Of a stretch of 9,213 nucleotides of DNA, positions 1 to 5,601 are shown in pieces. The notes beneath the pieces were generated by a model. The model worked only from the letters and a program-made list of their open reading frames with translations. It made no database searches and had not been told where the DNA came from. The position numbers and the translations under genes are program-made. This DNA comes from an uncultured Thermoanaerobacteraceae bacterium. Lineage in GTDB: Bacteria > Bacillota > DSM-12270 > Thermacetogeniales > Thermacetogeniaceae. The stretch covers positions 1 to 9,213 of the forward strand of contig CALGIY010000177.1 of NCBI GenBank assembly GCA_937914965.1, written 5' to 3'. Position 1 is the first letter of the stretch. The number at the start of each line of letters is the position of its first letter.

Positions 1-1
1 T

Positions 2-454
2 ACTGCGAAAAAGGATGGGGTAAAACCCACTGGGAACGGGAGACGGGAATCCTTCCGCTACCGCCCGATACCTCGGATGTCGACCACTTATCTGGCTGCT
101 GGAGAACACTTCCCGGATGAGATTATCCGGGAGACCGGTAATGGACTGTTCGTCCGCCGGATGGGTGGAGGCCAGGTGAACACCACCACCGGGGACTTTG
201 TTTTTGAAGTCTTGGAAGGCTACCTGATCGAGGATGGAAAAGTGACCACTCCGGTCCGGGGTGCTACACTGACCGGTAATGGGCCCGAGGTCTTGAGAAA
301 GATCGACCGGGTGGGGAATGATGCAGGTTTTTCGATAGGTACTTGTGGCAAAGACGGGCAGGGTGTGCCTGTTTCCGATGCCCAGCCCACGATTAGGATC
401 CCGGATCTTGTTGTGGGTGGAATATTGGAAGAAGAGGGGGATACCCTTGAGTAA
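2..454 (+). CDS. tldD: TldD-type metalloprotease, C-terminal part (5' end outside window)
   Basis: The reading frame is open from the first base and ends in TAA at 452-454, so about the last 150 residues of TldD are present. The family signature around RYRPIPRMSTTYL lies at roughly 53-100, followed by the C-terminal beta domain. The Cys codon at 344-346, in the context GTCGKDGQ, matches the Cys known from the E. coli TldD structure to bind the active-site zinc with the HExxxH histidines; that helix would lie upstream of the window. TldD and TldE form a heterodimeric protease in which TldD carries the metal site. In E. coli it processes microcin B17 and degrades CcdA antitoxin; the substrate here is unknown. 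The next gene is its partner TldE, overlapping by 8 nt. An in-frame ATG at 77 is internal to the conserved domain, so it is not the start. Family assignment is secure; the function in this organism is not. Confidence 0.93.
   Translation, partial: TAKKDGVKPTGNGRRESFRYRPIPRMSTTYLAAGEHFPDEIIRETGNGLFVRRMGGGQVNTTTGDFVFEVLEGYLIEDGKVTTPVRGATLTGNGPEVLRKIDRVGNDAGFSIGTCGKDGQGVPVSDAQPTIRIPDLVVGGILEEEGDTLE
431..446 (+). promoter_or_regulatory. Ribosome binding site that sets the tldE start
   Basis: The AGGGGG run at 435-440 lies 6 nt before the TTG at 447-449, inside the last codons of tldD. No other in-frame start near here has a comparable Shine-Dalgarno site. It supports the short TTG start over an upstream ATG at 345. 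Confidence 0.7.
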
Positions 455-1799
455 TCAGAAGCTTAAAGATCGAGACCTGGTTGCTGCGGTGATCGAAGCA
501 GCACGATTGAAGAAGGTGGATTCAGCTGAGGCCTTTTTCAACATGGAAGAGGAACTGACCATTGAGGTCAGAAACGGAGAAGTGGAAAACTTAAAGGTTG
601 CCCGGGATGAAGGCTTTGGTATCAGGGTAATCCAGGGGGAGCGAATGGGGTTTGCCTATTCCACCGGTTTGACCCGGGATGATGTTCAAGTTACCCTGGA
701 TGCTGCTCTAGCTAATGCCCAGGTGGCGAGTGCTGACCCTTACTACCAGCTCCCAGAACCAGTTAAAACCTATCCGGAATTGGATTTGGATGACCCCCAC
801 CTTCAGGAGGTTACACTGGAAGAAAAAATCGAGATGGCACGCCAATTGGAAAGGAGCGGCCGCTCCTTTGACCCCCTGGTGCAGCTTACTGAAGCGGCAA
901 CTTATACGGAGGTCAGTTACCAGACGGCCATTGCCAACACCAATGGTGTGCTCTTGGCATCGAATGGTGCATTCTGCGGGGGAGCGGCAGCCTTTGTGGC
1001 CGGAAAAGATGGTGAGCTGCAAACAGGCTTTGAGCTGGATTATGCACGCAAGATAGCAGAACTGGACCCCCAGGCCATTGGTCGTGAAGCAGCCAGAAAA
1101 GCGGTGCAGATGATCGGATCCCAAGTACTGCCGACCAAGCGTGTCCCTGTGGTTATTGACCCCTTTGTGGTGATCAGCTTTCTGGGGATGTTGGCCTCAG
1201 CCATGACGGCGGAAGCTGTACAAAAAGGGCGCTCCCTTTTTTCCGGTAGGGTTGGGGAAAGGGTGGCCTCCAGCGGGGTGAACATTATTGATGATGGTGC
1301 ACTACATGACGGTGTCCTGAGCGCTCCCTTCGATGGTGAGGGTGTGCCTACCCAAAGCACCACTCTTATTGATGATGGTGTCTTGCAGGGCTTTTTGTAC
1401 AACTCCTATACCGGCGCCAAAGATGGTGTCCCTTCCACCGGGAACGCGGTGCGGGGCTCCTTTCAGTCACCACCACAGAATGGGAGCACGAATTTTTACC
1501 TGGCTCCAGGTAGCCGGACCCCAGAAGATATAATCAGAGAAACAAATGAGGGCTTTTACCTCAATGAAGTGATGGGCATGCATACCGCCAACCCCATCTC
1601 CGGGGATTTTTCCCTTGGAGCGGCAGGAATTTGGATTGAGAACGGAGAATTAACTAAACCGGTGAGGGGAATGGTAATAGCTGGTAATATCTTGGAACTG
1701 CTCGAACGCGTCGATGCTGTAGGCAGTGACCTGCGCTTTTTTGTCAGCAAAGGAGCCCCTACCATCCGGGTGGCCAATCTGACCGTCAGCGGGCAGTGA
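447..1799 (+). CDS. pmbA: TldE/PmbA protein, partner of TldD
   Basis: This encodes the TldE (PmbA) subunit, which pairs with TldD in a cytoplasmic protease heterodimer. The TTG start at 447 has a good Shine-Dalgarno site 6 nt upstream and gives 450 residues, the same length as E. coli PmbA. An ATG at 345 would add 34 residues translated from inside tldD and is rejected. Visible family features are a TldD/E N-terminal domain (ARDEGFGIRV), a central domain, and a C-terminal domain with FDGEGVPTQ, GNAVRGSF and ENGELTKPVRG. The C-terminal part resembles that of TldD just upstream (compare EDGKVTTPVRG), as expected for paralogous subunits. I see no HExxH motif, also as expected, since the metal site belongs to TldD. 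The 8-nt overlap with tldD suggests coupled translation and a matched subunit ratio. Two copies of a 15-bp direct repeat (1285-1299 and 1366-1380) both encode IDDG and reflect the protein motif. Confidence 0.94.
   Translation: MSNQKLKDRDLVAAVIEAARLKKVDSAEAFFNMEEELTIEVRNGEVENLKVARDEGFGIRVIQGERMGFAYSTGLTRDDVQVTLDAALANAQVASADPYYQLPEPVKTYPELDLDDPHLQEVTLEEKIEMARQLERSGRSFDPLVQLTEAATYTEVSYQTAIANTNGVLLASNGAFCGGAAAFVAGKDGELQTGFELDYARKIAELDPQAIGREAARKAVQMIGSQVLPTKRVPVVIDPFVVISFLGMLASAMTAEAVQKGRSLFSGRVGERVASSGVNIIDDGALHDGVLSAPFDGEGVPTQSTTLIDDGVLQGFLYNSYTGAKDGVPSTGNAVRGSFQSPPQNGSTNFYLAPGSRTPEDIIRETNEGFYLNEVMGMHTANPISGDFSLGAAGIWIENGELTKPVRGMVIAGNILELLERVDAVGSDLRFFVSKGAPTIRVANLTVSGQ
850..869. repeat. 20-bp perfect palindrome inside tldE
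   Basis: The ten bases at 850-859 (AAAGGAGCGG) are the exact reverse complement of 860-869, with no spacer; the next pair outward, 849 and 870, does not match. The centre contains a NotI-type GCGGCCGC. It encodes part of ERSGRSF in TldE. It could be chance plus coding constraint, a site for a dimeric DNA-binding protein, or nothing. No function is claimed. Confidence 0.6.
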
Positions 1800-1824
1800 A
1801 ATTATTAGATCATTATAGTAGAAT

Positions 1825-1832
1825 GAGGTGAG
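1825..1832 (+). promoter_or_regulatory. Ribosome binding site that sets the aroQ start
   Basis: GAGGTGAG at 1825-1832 lies 7 nt before the TTG at 1840-1842. The competing in-frame GTG at 1828 sits inside this site and has no Shine-Dalgarno sequence of its own, so the TTG is preferred. Confidence 0.65.
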
Positions 1833-1839
1833 AGACACC

Positions 1840-2307
1840 TTGGCGAGGGTGCTGGTACTTCATGGACCGAACCTCAATCTATTGGGGGAGCGGGAAGAGG
1901 AGATCTACGGCAGGATGACCCTGGATGAATTAAACCGCGAGCTGAAGGAACAGGGGAAGGCTGCTGGGATTGAGGTGGAAACCTACCAGTCCAACCACGA
2001 GGGGGATCTCATCGATCAGATTCACGCCTCCAGGGGAAGATTTGATGTGCTGATCATCAACCCTGGTGCGCTTACCCATTACAGTTTTGCGCTTTGTGAT
2101 GCTATCAGAGCAGTGCGCCTGCCGGTTGTCGAGGTACATTTGAGCAACATTTATTCTCGTGAACCCTGGCGCCGCCGCTCGGTTGTGGCACCTGCTGCCT
2201 GGGGTCAGGTCTGCGGGTTTGGACACTTGAGCTACAAACTGGCCTTAAGTGCAGCAAGTAATCTTATCAATAGAAAGGCAGAGTCAAATGACCGCTATTT
2301 ACCATAA
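1840..2307 (+). CDS. aroQ: 3-dehydroquinate dehydratase, type II
   Basis: This is the type II dehydroquinase, which converts 3-dehydroquinate to 3-dehydroshikimate in the shikimate pathway to chorismate and the aromatic amino acids. The 155-residue product is close to the usual 145-150. Numbered from the TTG start, the family motifs are HGPNLNLLGER at 8-18, with Arg18 and Tyr23 as the likely catalytic lid residues; YQSNHEGDLID at 49-59; INPGALTHYS at 73-82; and EVHLSN at 98-103, whose His100 is the expected general acid. The ending, with APAAWGQVCGFG, is also typical. The enzyme is normally a cytoplasmic dodecamer. The 3' end overlaps the next gene by 20 nt in another frame, suggesting translational coupling. 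B. subtilis has the same gene (yqhS) at this position upstream of efp and spoIIIA. The 40-nt gap from tldE shows no terminator, so co-transcription is possible. Confidence 0.95.
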   Translation: MARVLVLHGPNLNLLGEREEEIYGRMTLDELNRELKEQGKAAGIEVETYQSNHEGDLIDQIHASRGRFDVLIINPGALTHYSFALCDAIRAVRLPVVEVHLSNIYSREPWRRRSVVAPAAWGQVCGFGHLSYKLALSAASNLINRKAESNDRYLP

Positions 2308-3364
2308 ACGATTGGAGAAACTGCGTCATATCTTGGAAGAGCAGCAGTTGGAAGCGCTGTTGATTGCACAGCCGGAGAATGTTTGGTACACCAGCGGGTT
2401 TACCGGGGGTGATGGGCTGCTGCTGGTAACCCAGCAGGAAGCTTATCTCTTTTCTGACGGGAGATATGTGGAACAGGCAGCTCAGGAGGCACCTGACTGG
2501 AGTTTTGTTCGTTTTCAAAGATGCTTTACCAATGCCCTGGTAGATGTCACCCAGAAACTGGGGACTAAAGAGATCGGCTTTGAAAAGGATTTTCTCACCT
2601 ACCAGCAGTGGGAGCAGCTCAGGGAGTGTTTTGACGGCAAGCTGCGCCCGGTAAAAGGTTTTGTGGAAAAATTGCGCATGGTGAAGGATGAATCGGAGAT
2701 CGATTTGCTCCGGGAGGCAGGAATGATCACTGCCAGCGCTTTCCGCTACCTCTTGGGGGAACTGCGTGTGGGTATGACCGAACAGGATATTGCTGGCATC
2801 CTGGAATTCTTTATGCGGCAGCACAAAAGCGGGCCTCCGTCCTTTGAAACCATTGTTGCCTCTGGTGTAAGGGGAGCCTTGCCCCACGGCATGGCCACTG
2901 AGAAGAAGGTTCAGCGTGGTGAGTTCATCACATTTGATCTGGGTGCCACTTATCAGGGTTATGCCGGAGATCTGACCAGGACAGTTGCTCTGGGTACAGT
3001 TTCCGACAAGCAGCGAGATGTTTACGAACTGGTACGGGAGGCGCAGGAGCGCGGTATTGAGGCTGTCCGGGCAGGGGTGCGAGCAGCAGATGTTGATGCT
3101 GCAGCCCGCCAGTTTTTCGCTGAGGCCGGATATGGTGACTACTTTGTTCATTCCCTGGGCCACGGTGTAGGGTTAAATGTACATGAGGCCCCGAGGATTG
3201 CTCCGGGGCAAGATTTGGTGCTGGAGCCCGGGATGGTGATAACCATTGAACCAGGTCTTTATATCTCCGACTGGGGAGGTGTAAGAATCGAGGACACTGT
3301 GTTGGTTAAGGATCATGGCTGTGAAATTCTTACACCAGTAACCAAGAATCTGGTTGTGGTTTAA
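2288..3364 (+). CDS. pepP: M24-family Xaa-Pro aminopeptidase/dipeptidase
   Basis: This is a proline-specific metallopeptidase of the pita-bread fold (family M24), likely cytoplasmic and releasing N-terminal residues before proline. The ATG at 2288 follows AAAGG at 2274-2278 at a workable distance and gives 358 residues, usual for the short Firmicutes form (B. subtilis YqhT). The N-terminal creatinase-like domain covers about residues 5-130 (VWYTSGFTGGDG, FSDGRY). The catalytic domain has all five metal ligands: Asp217 (FDLG), Asp228 (GDLTRT), His292 (HSLGHGVG), Glu321 (TIEPGLY) and Glu335 (RIEDT). His288 and His299 match the accessory active-site histidines of E. coli PepP. The enzyme should therefore be active, probably with two Mn or Co ions. 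The gene overlaps aroQ by 20 nt and is followed by efp after 42 nt. Whether it acts as an aminopeptidase or a strict dipeptidase cannot be told from sequence. Confidence 0.94.
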   Translation: MTAIYHKRLEKLRHILEEQQLEALLIAQPENVWYTSGFTGGDGLLLVTQQEAYLFSDGRYVEQAAQEAPDWSFVRFQRCFTNALVDVTQKLGTKEIGFEKDFLTYQQWEQLRECFDGKLRPVKGFVEKLRMVKDESEIDLLREAGMITASAFRYLLGELRVGMTEQDIAGILEFFMRQHKSGPPSFETIVASGVRGALPHGMATEKKVQRGEFITFDLGATYQGYAGDLTRTVALGTVSDKQRDVYELVREAQERGIEAVRAGVRAADVDAAARQFFAEAGYGDYFVHSLGHGVGLNVHEAPRIAPGQDLVLEPGMVITIEPGLYISDWGGVRIEDTVLVKDHGCEILTPVTKNLVVV

Positions 3365-3406
3365 AAGGTTTTACGGTAAATCAGTGATAAAGTGAGGGCT
3401 GAGTAA

Positions 3407-3964
3407 ATGGTTTCTACGAATGATCTGCGAACAGGTTTAACAATTGAGGTAGATGGGGATATTTTTAGTGTTGTGGATTTCCAGCATGTCAAACCTGGCA
3501 AGGGTTCGGCTTTTGTGCGCACCAAATTAAAGAATGTCCGTACTGGTGGGGTGGTGGAGCGCACCTTCCGAGCGGGAGAAAAAGTGGCGAGGGCACATAT
3601 GGAAAGGAAGGAGATGCAGTACCTTTACAGGGAAGCGGAATCCTTTAATTTCATGGACAACCAAACCTATGACCAGGTCAGTCTTGCCCTGGATCAAATG
3701 GGGGATAGTGTCAAGTACCTCAAGGAAAACATGAACATCTTCCTGATTACCCACAATGAGGAACTGATTGGGATCGAATTACCCTATACTGTTGATCTCA
3801 AGGTGATTTCAGCAGCACCAGGTGTTAAGGGTGATACGGCCAGCGGCGCCACAAAGGCGGCAACCTTGGAGACAGGTTTGGTCATCCAGGTACCTCTTTT
3901 TGTGAATGAGGGTCAAATGGTGAAGGTGGATACCAGGACTGGGGAATACCTGGAAAGAGCTTAG
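3407..3964 (+). CDS. efp: Translation elongation factor P
   Basis: EF-P binds ribosomes stalled on polyproline stretches, between the P and E sites, and restores peptide bond formation. The product has 185 residues, the standard length. The ATG at 3407 follows GTGAGGG (3392-3398) by 8 nt. Three beta-barrel domains are expected: a KOW-like domain I (about 1-62) with the loop KPGKGSAF, then two OB-type domains. Lys32 in that loop is the residue that receives the modification needed for activity; it lines up with Lys32 of B. subtilis EF-P (5-aminopentanol) and Lys34 of E. coli (beta-lysine). The residue before it is Gly, as in those two species. Near the C-terminus the family signature runs from KAATLETG to VNEGQMVKV. 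The gene sits between pepP and the acidic zinc-ribbon gene, a conserved setting upstream of spoIIIA in Firmicutes. The modification enzyme is not in this window. Confidence 0.97.
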   Translation: MVSTNDLRTGLTIEVDGDIFSVVDFQHVKPGKGSAFVRTKLKNVRTGGVVERTFRAGEKVARAHMERKEMQYLYREAESFNFMDNQTYDQVSLALDQMGDSVKYLKENMNIFLITHNEELIGIELPYTVDLKVISAAPGVKGDTASGATKAATLETGLVIQVPLFVNEGQMVKVDTRTGEYLERA

Positions 3965-3981
3965 GTTATAATAACAAAAGC

Positions 3982-3988
3982 GAGGAGG
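3982..3988 (+). promoter_or_regulatory. Strong ribosome binding site selecting a GTG start
   Basis: GAGGAGG at 3982-3988 is a near-perfect Shine-Dalgarno sequence, 8 nt before the GTG at 3997-3999. An ATG at 3995 overlaps it in another frame that does not encode the conserved protein. The GTG is therefore the start of the acidic zinc-ribbon gene. Confidence 0.75.
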
Positions 3989-3996
3989 TTTGGAAT

Positions 3997-4464
3997 GTGG
4001 ATGATTTGCGAGAAAGAATAGCCTACCTACAGGGACTAGCAGAAGGCCTGAAGTTAGAAGAGGGCAAGGATGAGTCGAGAATCCTCAAACAGGTGATCGA
4101 TATTATTGGCGACATGGCAGATGAGGTTGATGACCTGCAGATTGCTGTAGAGGACCTGGAGGATTACCTGGACAGTTTTGATGATGATCTTTTTGACGAA
4201 GATGACGAAGATGAAATAGATCTTGATCTCGACGATGTGGAAGATGATGAAGATCTCTGCTGCTGCTGCGAAGATGACGACATTGACTATGTAGAAGTGG
4301 AATGTCCTCAGTGCCATGATATTATCTGTTTTGAATCGGATATCGTCGATGATGAGGACATCATCGAGGTAACCTGCCCGAACTGCAGCAGGGTGGTTTA
4401 CATCAATGATGGGTCGATGCCTGTACCTGAAGGCTCAAAGAAGGATGAAGGGGAAGACTCCTAA
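3997..4464 (+). CDS. Acidic zinc-ribbon protein, CD1247 N-terminal domain type, function unknown
   Basis: The product has 155 residues and is extremely acidic. It has three parts. Residues 1-60 are helical, probably coiled coil, and begin MDDLRERIAYLQGLAEGL, which I recognise from clostridial proteins called 'CD1247 N-terminal domain-containing' (sometimes mislabelled AraC-type). Residues 61-100 are almost all Asp and Glu, broken by four consecutive cysteines at 88-91. Residues 101-135 form a zinc-ribbon-like unit with two CxxC knuckles, Cys103/Cys106 and Cys127/Cys130, plus an extra Cys111 between them. I see no signal peptide, membrane segment or DNA-binding helix-turn-helix. The GTG start has a strong Shine-Dalgarno site. 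It is the last gene before the terminator and takes the slot that yqhV holds in B. subtilis, but yqhV encodes a small membrane protein, so the two are not obviously related. The function is unknown. Metal binding is inferred from the Cys pattern only. Confidence 0.85.
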   Translation: MDDLRERIAYLQGLAEGLKLEEGKDESRILKQVIDIIGDMADEVDDLQIAVEDLEDYLDSFDDDLFDEDDEDEIDLDLDDVEDDEDLCCCCEDDDIDYVEVECPQCHDIICFESDIVDDEDIIEVTCPNCSRVVYINDGSMPVPEGSKKDEGEDS

Positions 4465-4500
4465 GTGATCATCTAAATTTAATAGTAAAATATCTTTCTT

Positions 4501-4537
4501 AACACCGCTTTGAACAAAGGCGGTGTTTAATTTTTTT
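4501..4537 (+). terminator. Rho-independent terminator between the housekeeping genes and spoIIIA
   Basis: AACACCGC at 4501-4508 pairs with GCGGTGTT at 4520-4527. The helix continues with TTTG (4509-4512) against CAAA (4515-4518), around a single bulged G at 4519 and a 2-base loop. A run of seven T follows at 4531-4537. It lies 37 nt after the stop of the acidic zinc-ribbon gene and just ahead of spoIIIAA. This separates growth-phase transcription of the efp string from sporulation transcription, and implies that spoIIIA has its own promoter in the roughly 60-80 bases downstream. Confidence 0.9.
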
Positions 4538-5581
4538 CATAATCATGGTAATCAGGAAATATATATCAATTATACCGGATGGACAGGGGGGGGGGGGTCG
4601 GGGTCTCTACTTGCAGTTAATGGTCTTGCGGAAGTATTTCCCTACCTGGCGCCATCGATTCGGGAGATTCTCCAGGGGCTGACTGGTCCTGCTGTGGATG
4701 AACTGGAAGAGATCCGGCTGCGCTCAAACCGCCCTTTGGCTGTGCGTTTGAGTCAAAAGGATTATTTCTTGAACCCCCGTGGGGAGTTTACCAAAGTTCT
4801 TACTGGGGCTCATTATGTTTCCCCTGAAGAGATCCAGAAAACTGTGCAGTTGATCAGTCAAGGGTCTCTCTACGCTTTTGAGGAGGAGTTCCGGCAAGGG
4901 TTTCTGACTCTTCCTGGGGGACACCGGGTCGGTCTTGCTGGGAAGGCCGTATTGGATGGTGGTTACTTGAAGACTCTCCGGGACATCGGTAGTTTAAATT
5001 TCCGAATTGCCCGGGCGGTACTTGGTGCAGCTCATCCGCTGCTCCCCTTTGTGCTTGATTTGAGGGGTTTGCGCCCTTTTCATACACTGATCATTTCCCC
5101 TCCCTGTGCTGGGAAGACCACCCTGCTTAGAGACCTGGTGCGGTTGTTGAGTTACGGTATTCCGGAACTGCACTTCCCGGCCTTAAACGTTGGGGTAGTT
5201 GATGAGCGGTGTGAAATTGCAGCTTGTTGTGGTGGGGTTCCCCAGCATGACCTGGGACCCCGGGTAGATGTGTTGGATCGCTGCCCTAAGGCGGTGGGGA
5301 TGATTATGCTCCTGCGCTCGATGGCACCTCAGGTGATTGCAACAGATGAAATTGGACGCGCTGCGGATGTCGACGCCATCTGGGAAATGGTTTATACCGG
5401 GGTCAGTATTCTGGCCACAGTTCATGCTTCATCATGGGGGGAACTGGAAGCAAGACCCTATCTGCAGGAACTGGTTGCCGGGGGGGTCTTTGAGCGCTAT
5501 GTATTTCTAAGCAGGAGAGAGGGACCGGGCACCATTGAAGGCATCTGGAATGAACTACGACAGCCGGTCCTATCCCGCTGA
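4523..5581 (+). CDS. spoIIIAA: Stage III sporulation protein AA (ATPase); start codon unresolved
   Basis: SpoIIIAA is the cytoplasmic ATPase of the SpoIIIA-SpoIIQ channel, related to type II/IV secretion ATPases, and acts at the mother-cell face of the outer forespore membrane. The homologous protein begins at about 4631 (AEVFPYLAPSIREI) and continues with ELEEIRLRSNRPLAV, LPGGHRVGLAGK, a Walker A motif (SPPCAGKTT, Lys codon 5114-5116), VVDERCEIA, and a Walker B-like segment ending in TDEIG (Asp and Glu codons at 5345 and 5348). The first Walker A residue is Ser rather than Gly. The stop is TGA at 5579. The start is a problem. The listed 4523 is only the outermost in-frame canonical codon, a GTG inside the terminator stem without a proper Shine-Dalgarno site, and is unlikely to be real. 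The next in-frame GTG, at 4694, would cut off the conserved N-terminus. A 12-G run at 4586-4597 lies just upstream; see the findings. Gene identity is secure, the 5' end is not. Confidence 0.9.
   Translation: MFNFFHNHGNQEIYINYTGWTGGGGSGSLLAVNGLAEVFPYLAPSIREILQGLTGPAVDELEEIRLRSNRPLAVRLSQKDYFLNPRGEFTKVLTGAHYVSPEEIQKTVQLISQGSLYAFEEEFRQGFLTLPGGHRVGLAGKAVLDGGYLKTLRDIGSLNFRIARAVLGAAHPLLPFVLDLRGLRPFHTLIISPPCAGKTTLLRDLVRLLSYGIPELHFPALNVGVVDERCEIAACCGGVPQHDLGPRVDVLDRCPKAVGMIMLLRSMAPQVIATDEIGRAADVDAIWEMVYTGVSILATVHASSWGELEARPYLQELVAGGVFERYVFLSRREGPGTIEGIWNELRQPVLSR
4586..4597 (+). repeat. 12-G homopolymer at the 5' end of spoIIIAA
   Basis: Twelve consecutive G lie between the terminator and the conserved start of SpoIIIAA, followed by TC and four more G. 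This is the longest single-base run I noticed in the window. In the frame as given it reads as a Gly run with no usable start codon nearby. It may be a miscounted homopolymer, an oversized purine-rich ribosome binding region, or a length-variable tract. Confidence 0.85.
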
Positions 5582-5601
5582 AAACGAAGGGGGGAGCAGT
5601 G

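Noticed and set aside
345..446. ATG at 345 as the start of tldE, adding 34 residues
   Set aside because: The added sequence is translated from within the conserved end of tldD, lacks homology to PmbA, and the TTG at 447 has a proper ribosome site and gives the family length.
1285..1380. 15-bp direct repeat (1285-1299 and 1366-1380) as a mobile or attachment site
   Set aside because: Both copies are in frame and encode the IDDG motif that TldE proteins normally carry twice, so protein conservation explains it.
2267..3163. Long open frame on the minus strand (298 codons) opposite pepP
   Set aside because: It is antisense to a gene with all catalytic residues intact, has no recognisable domain, and follows the usual shadow pattern of a high-GC third-position gene.
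4558..4586. AAATATATATC followed by ATGGACAG as a sigma-E -35/-10 pair
   Set aside because: The upstream part only loosely resembles ATATT and the downstream part matches CATACAAT poorly, too weak to annotate as a promoter.
4545..4680. A separate small leader ORF from ATG 4545 (or TTG 4611/ATG 4620) ahead of spoIIIAA
   Set aside because: It would run through the G tract to a stop near 4680, inside the conserved SpoIIIAA N-terminus, with no ribosome site at a normal distance. It is better explained as the out-of-frame remnant of the disputed spoIIIAA start.
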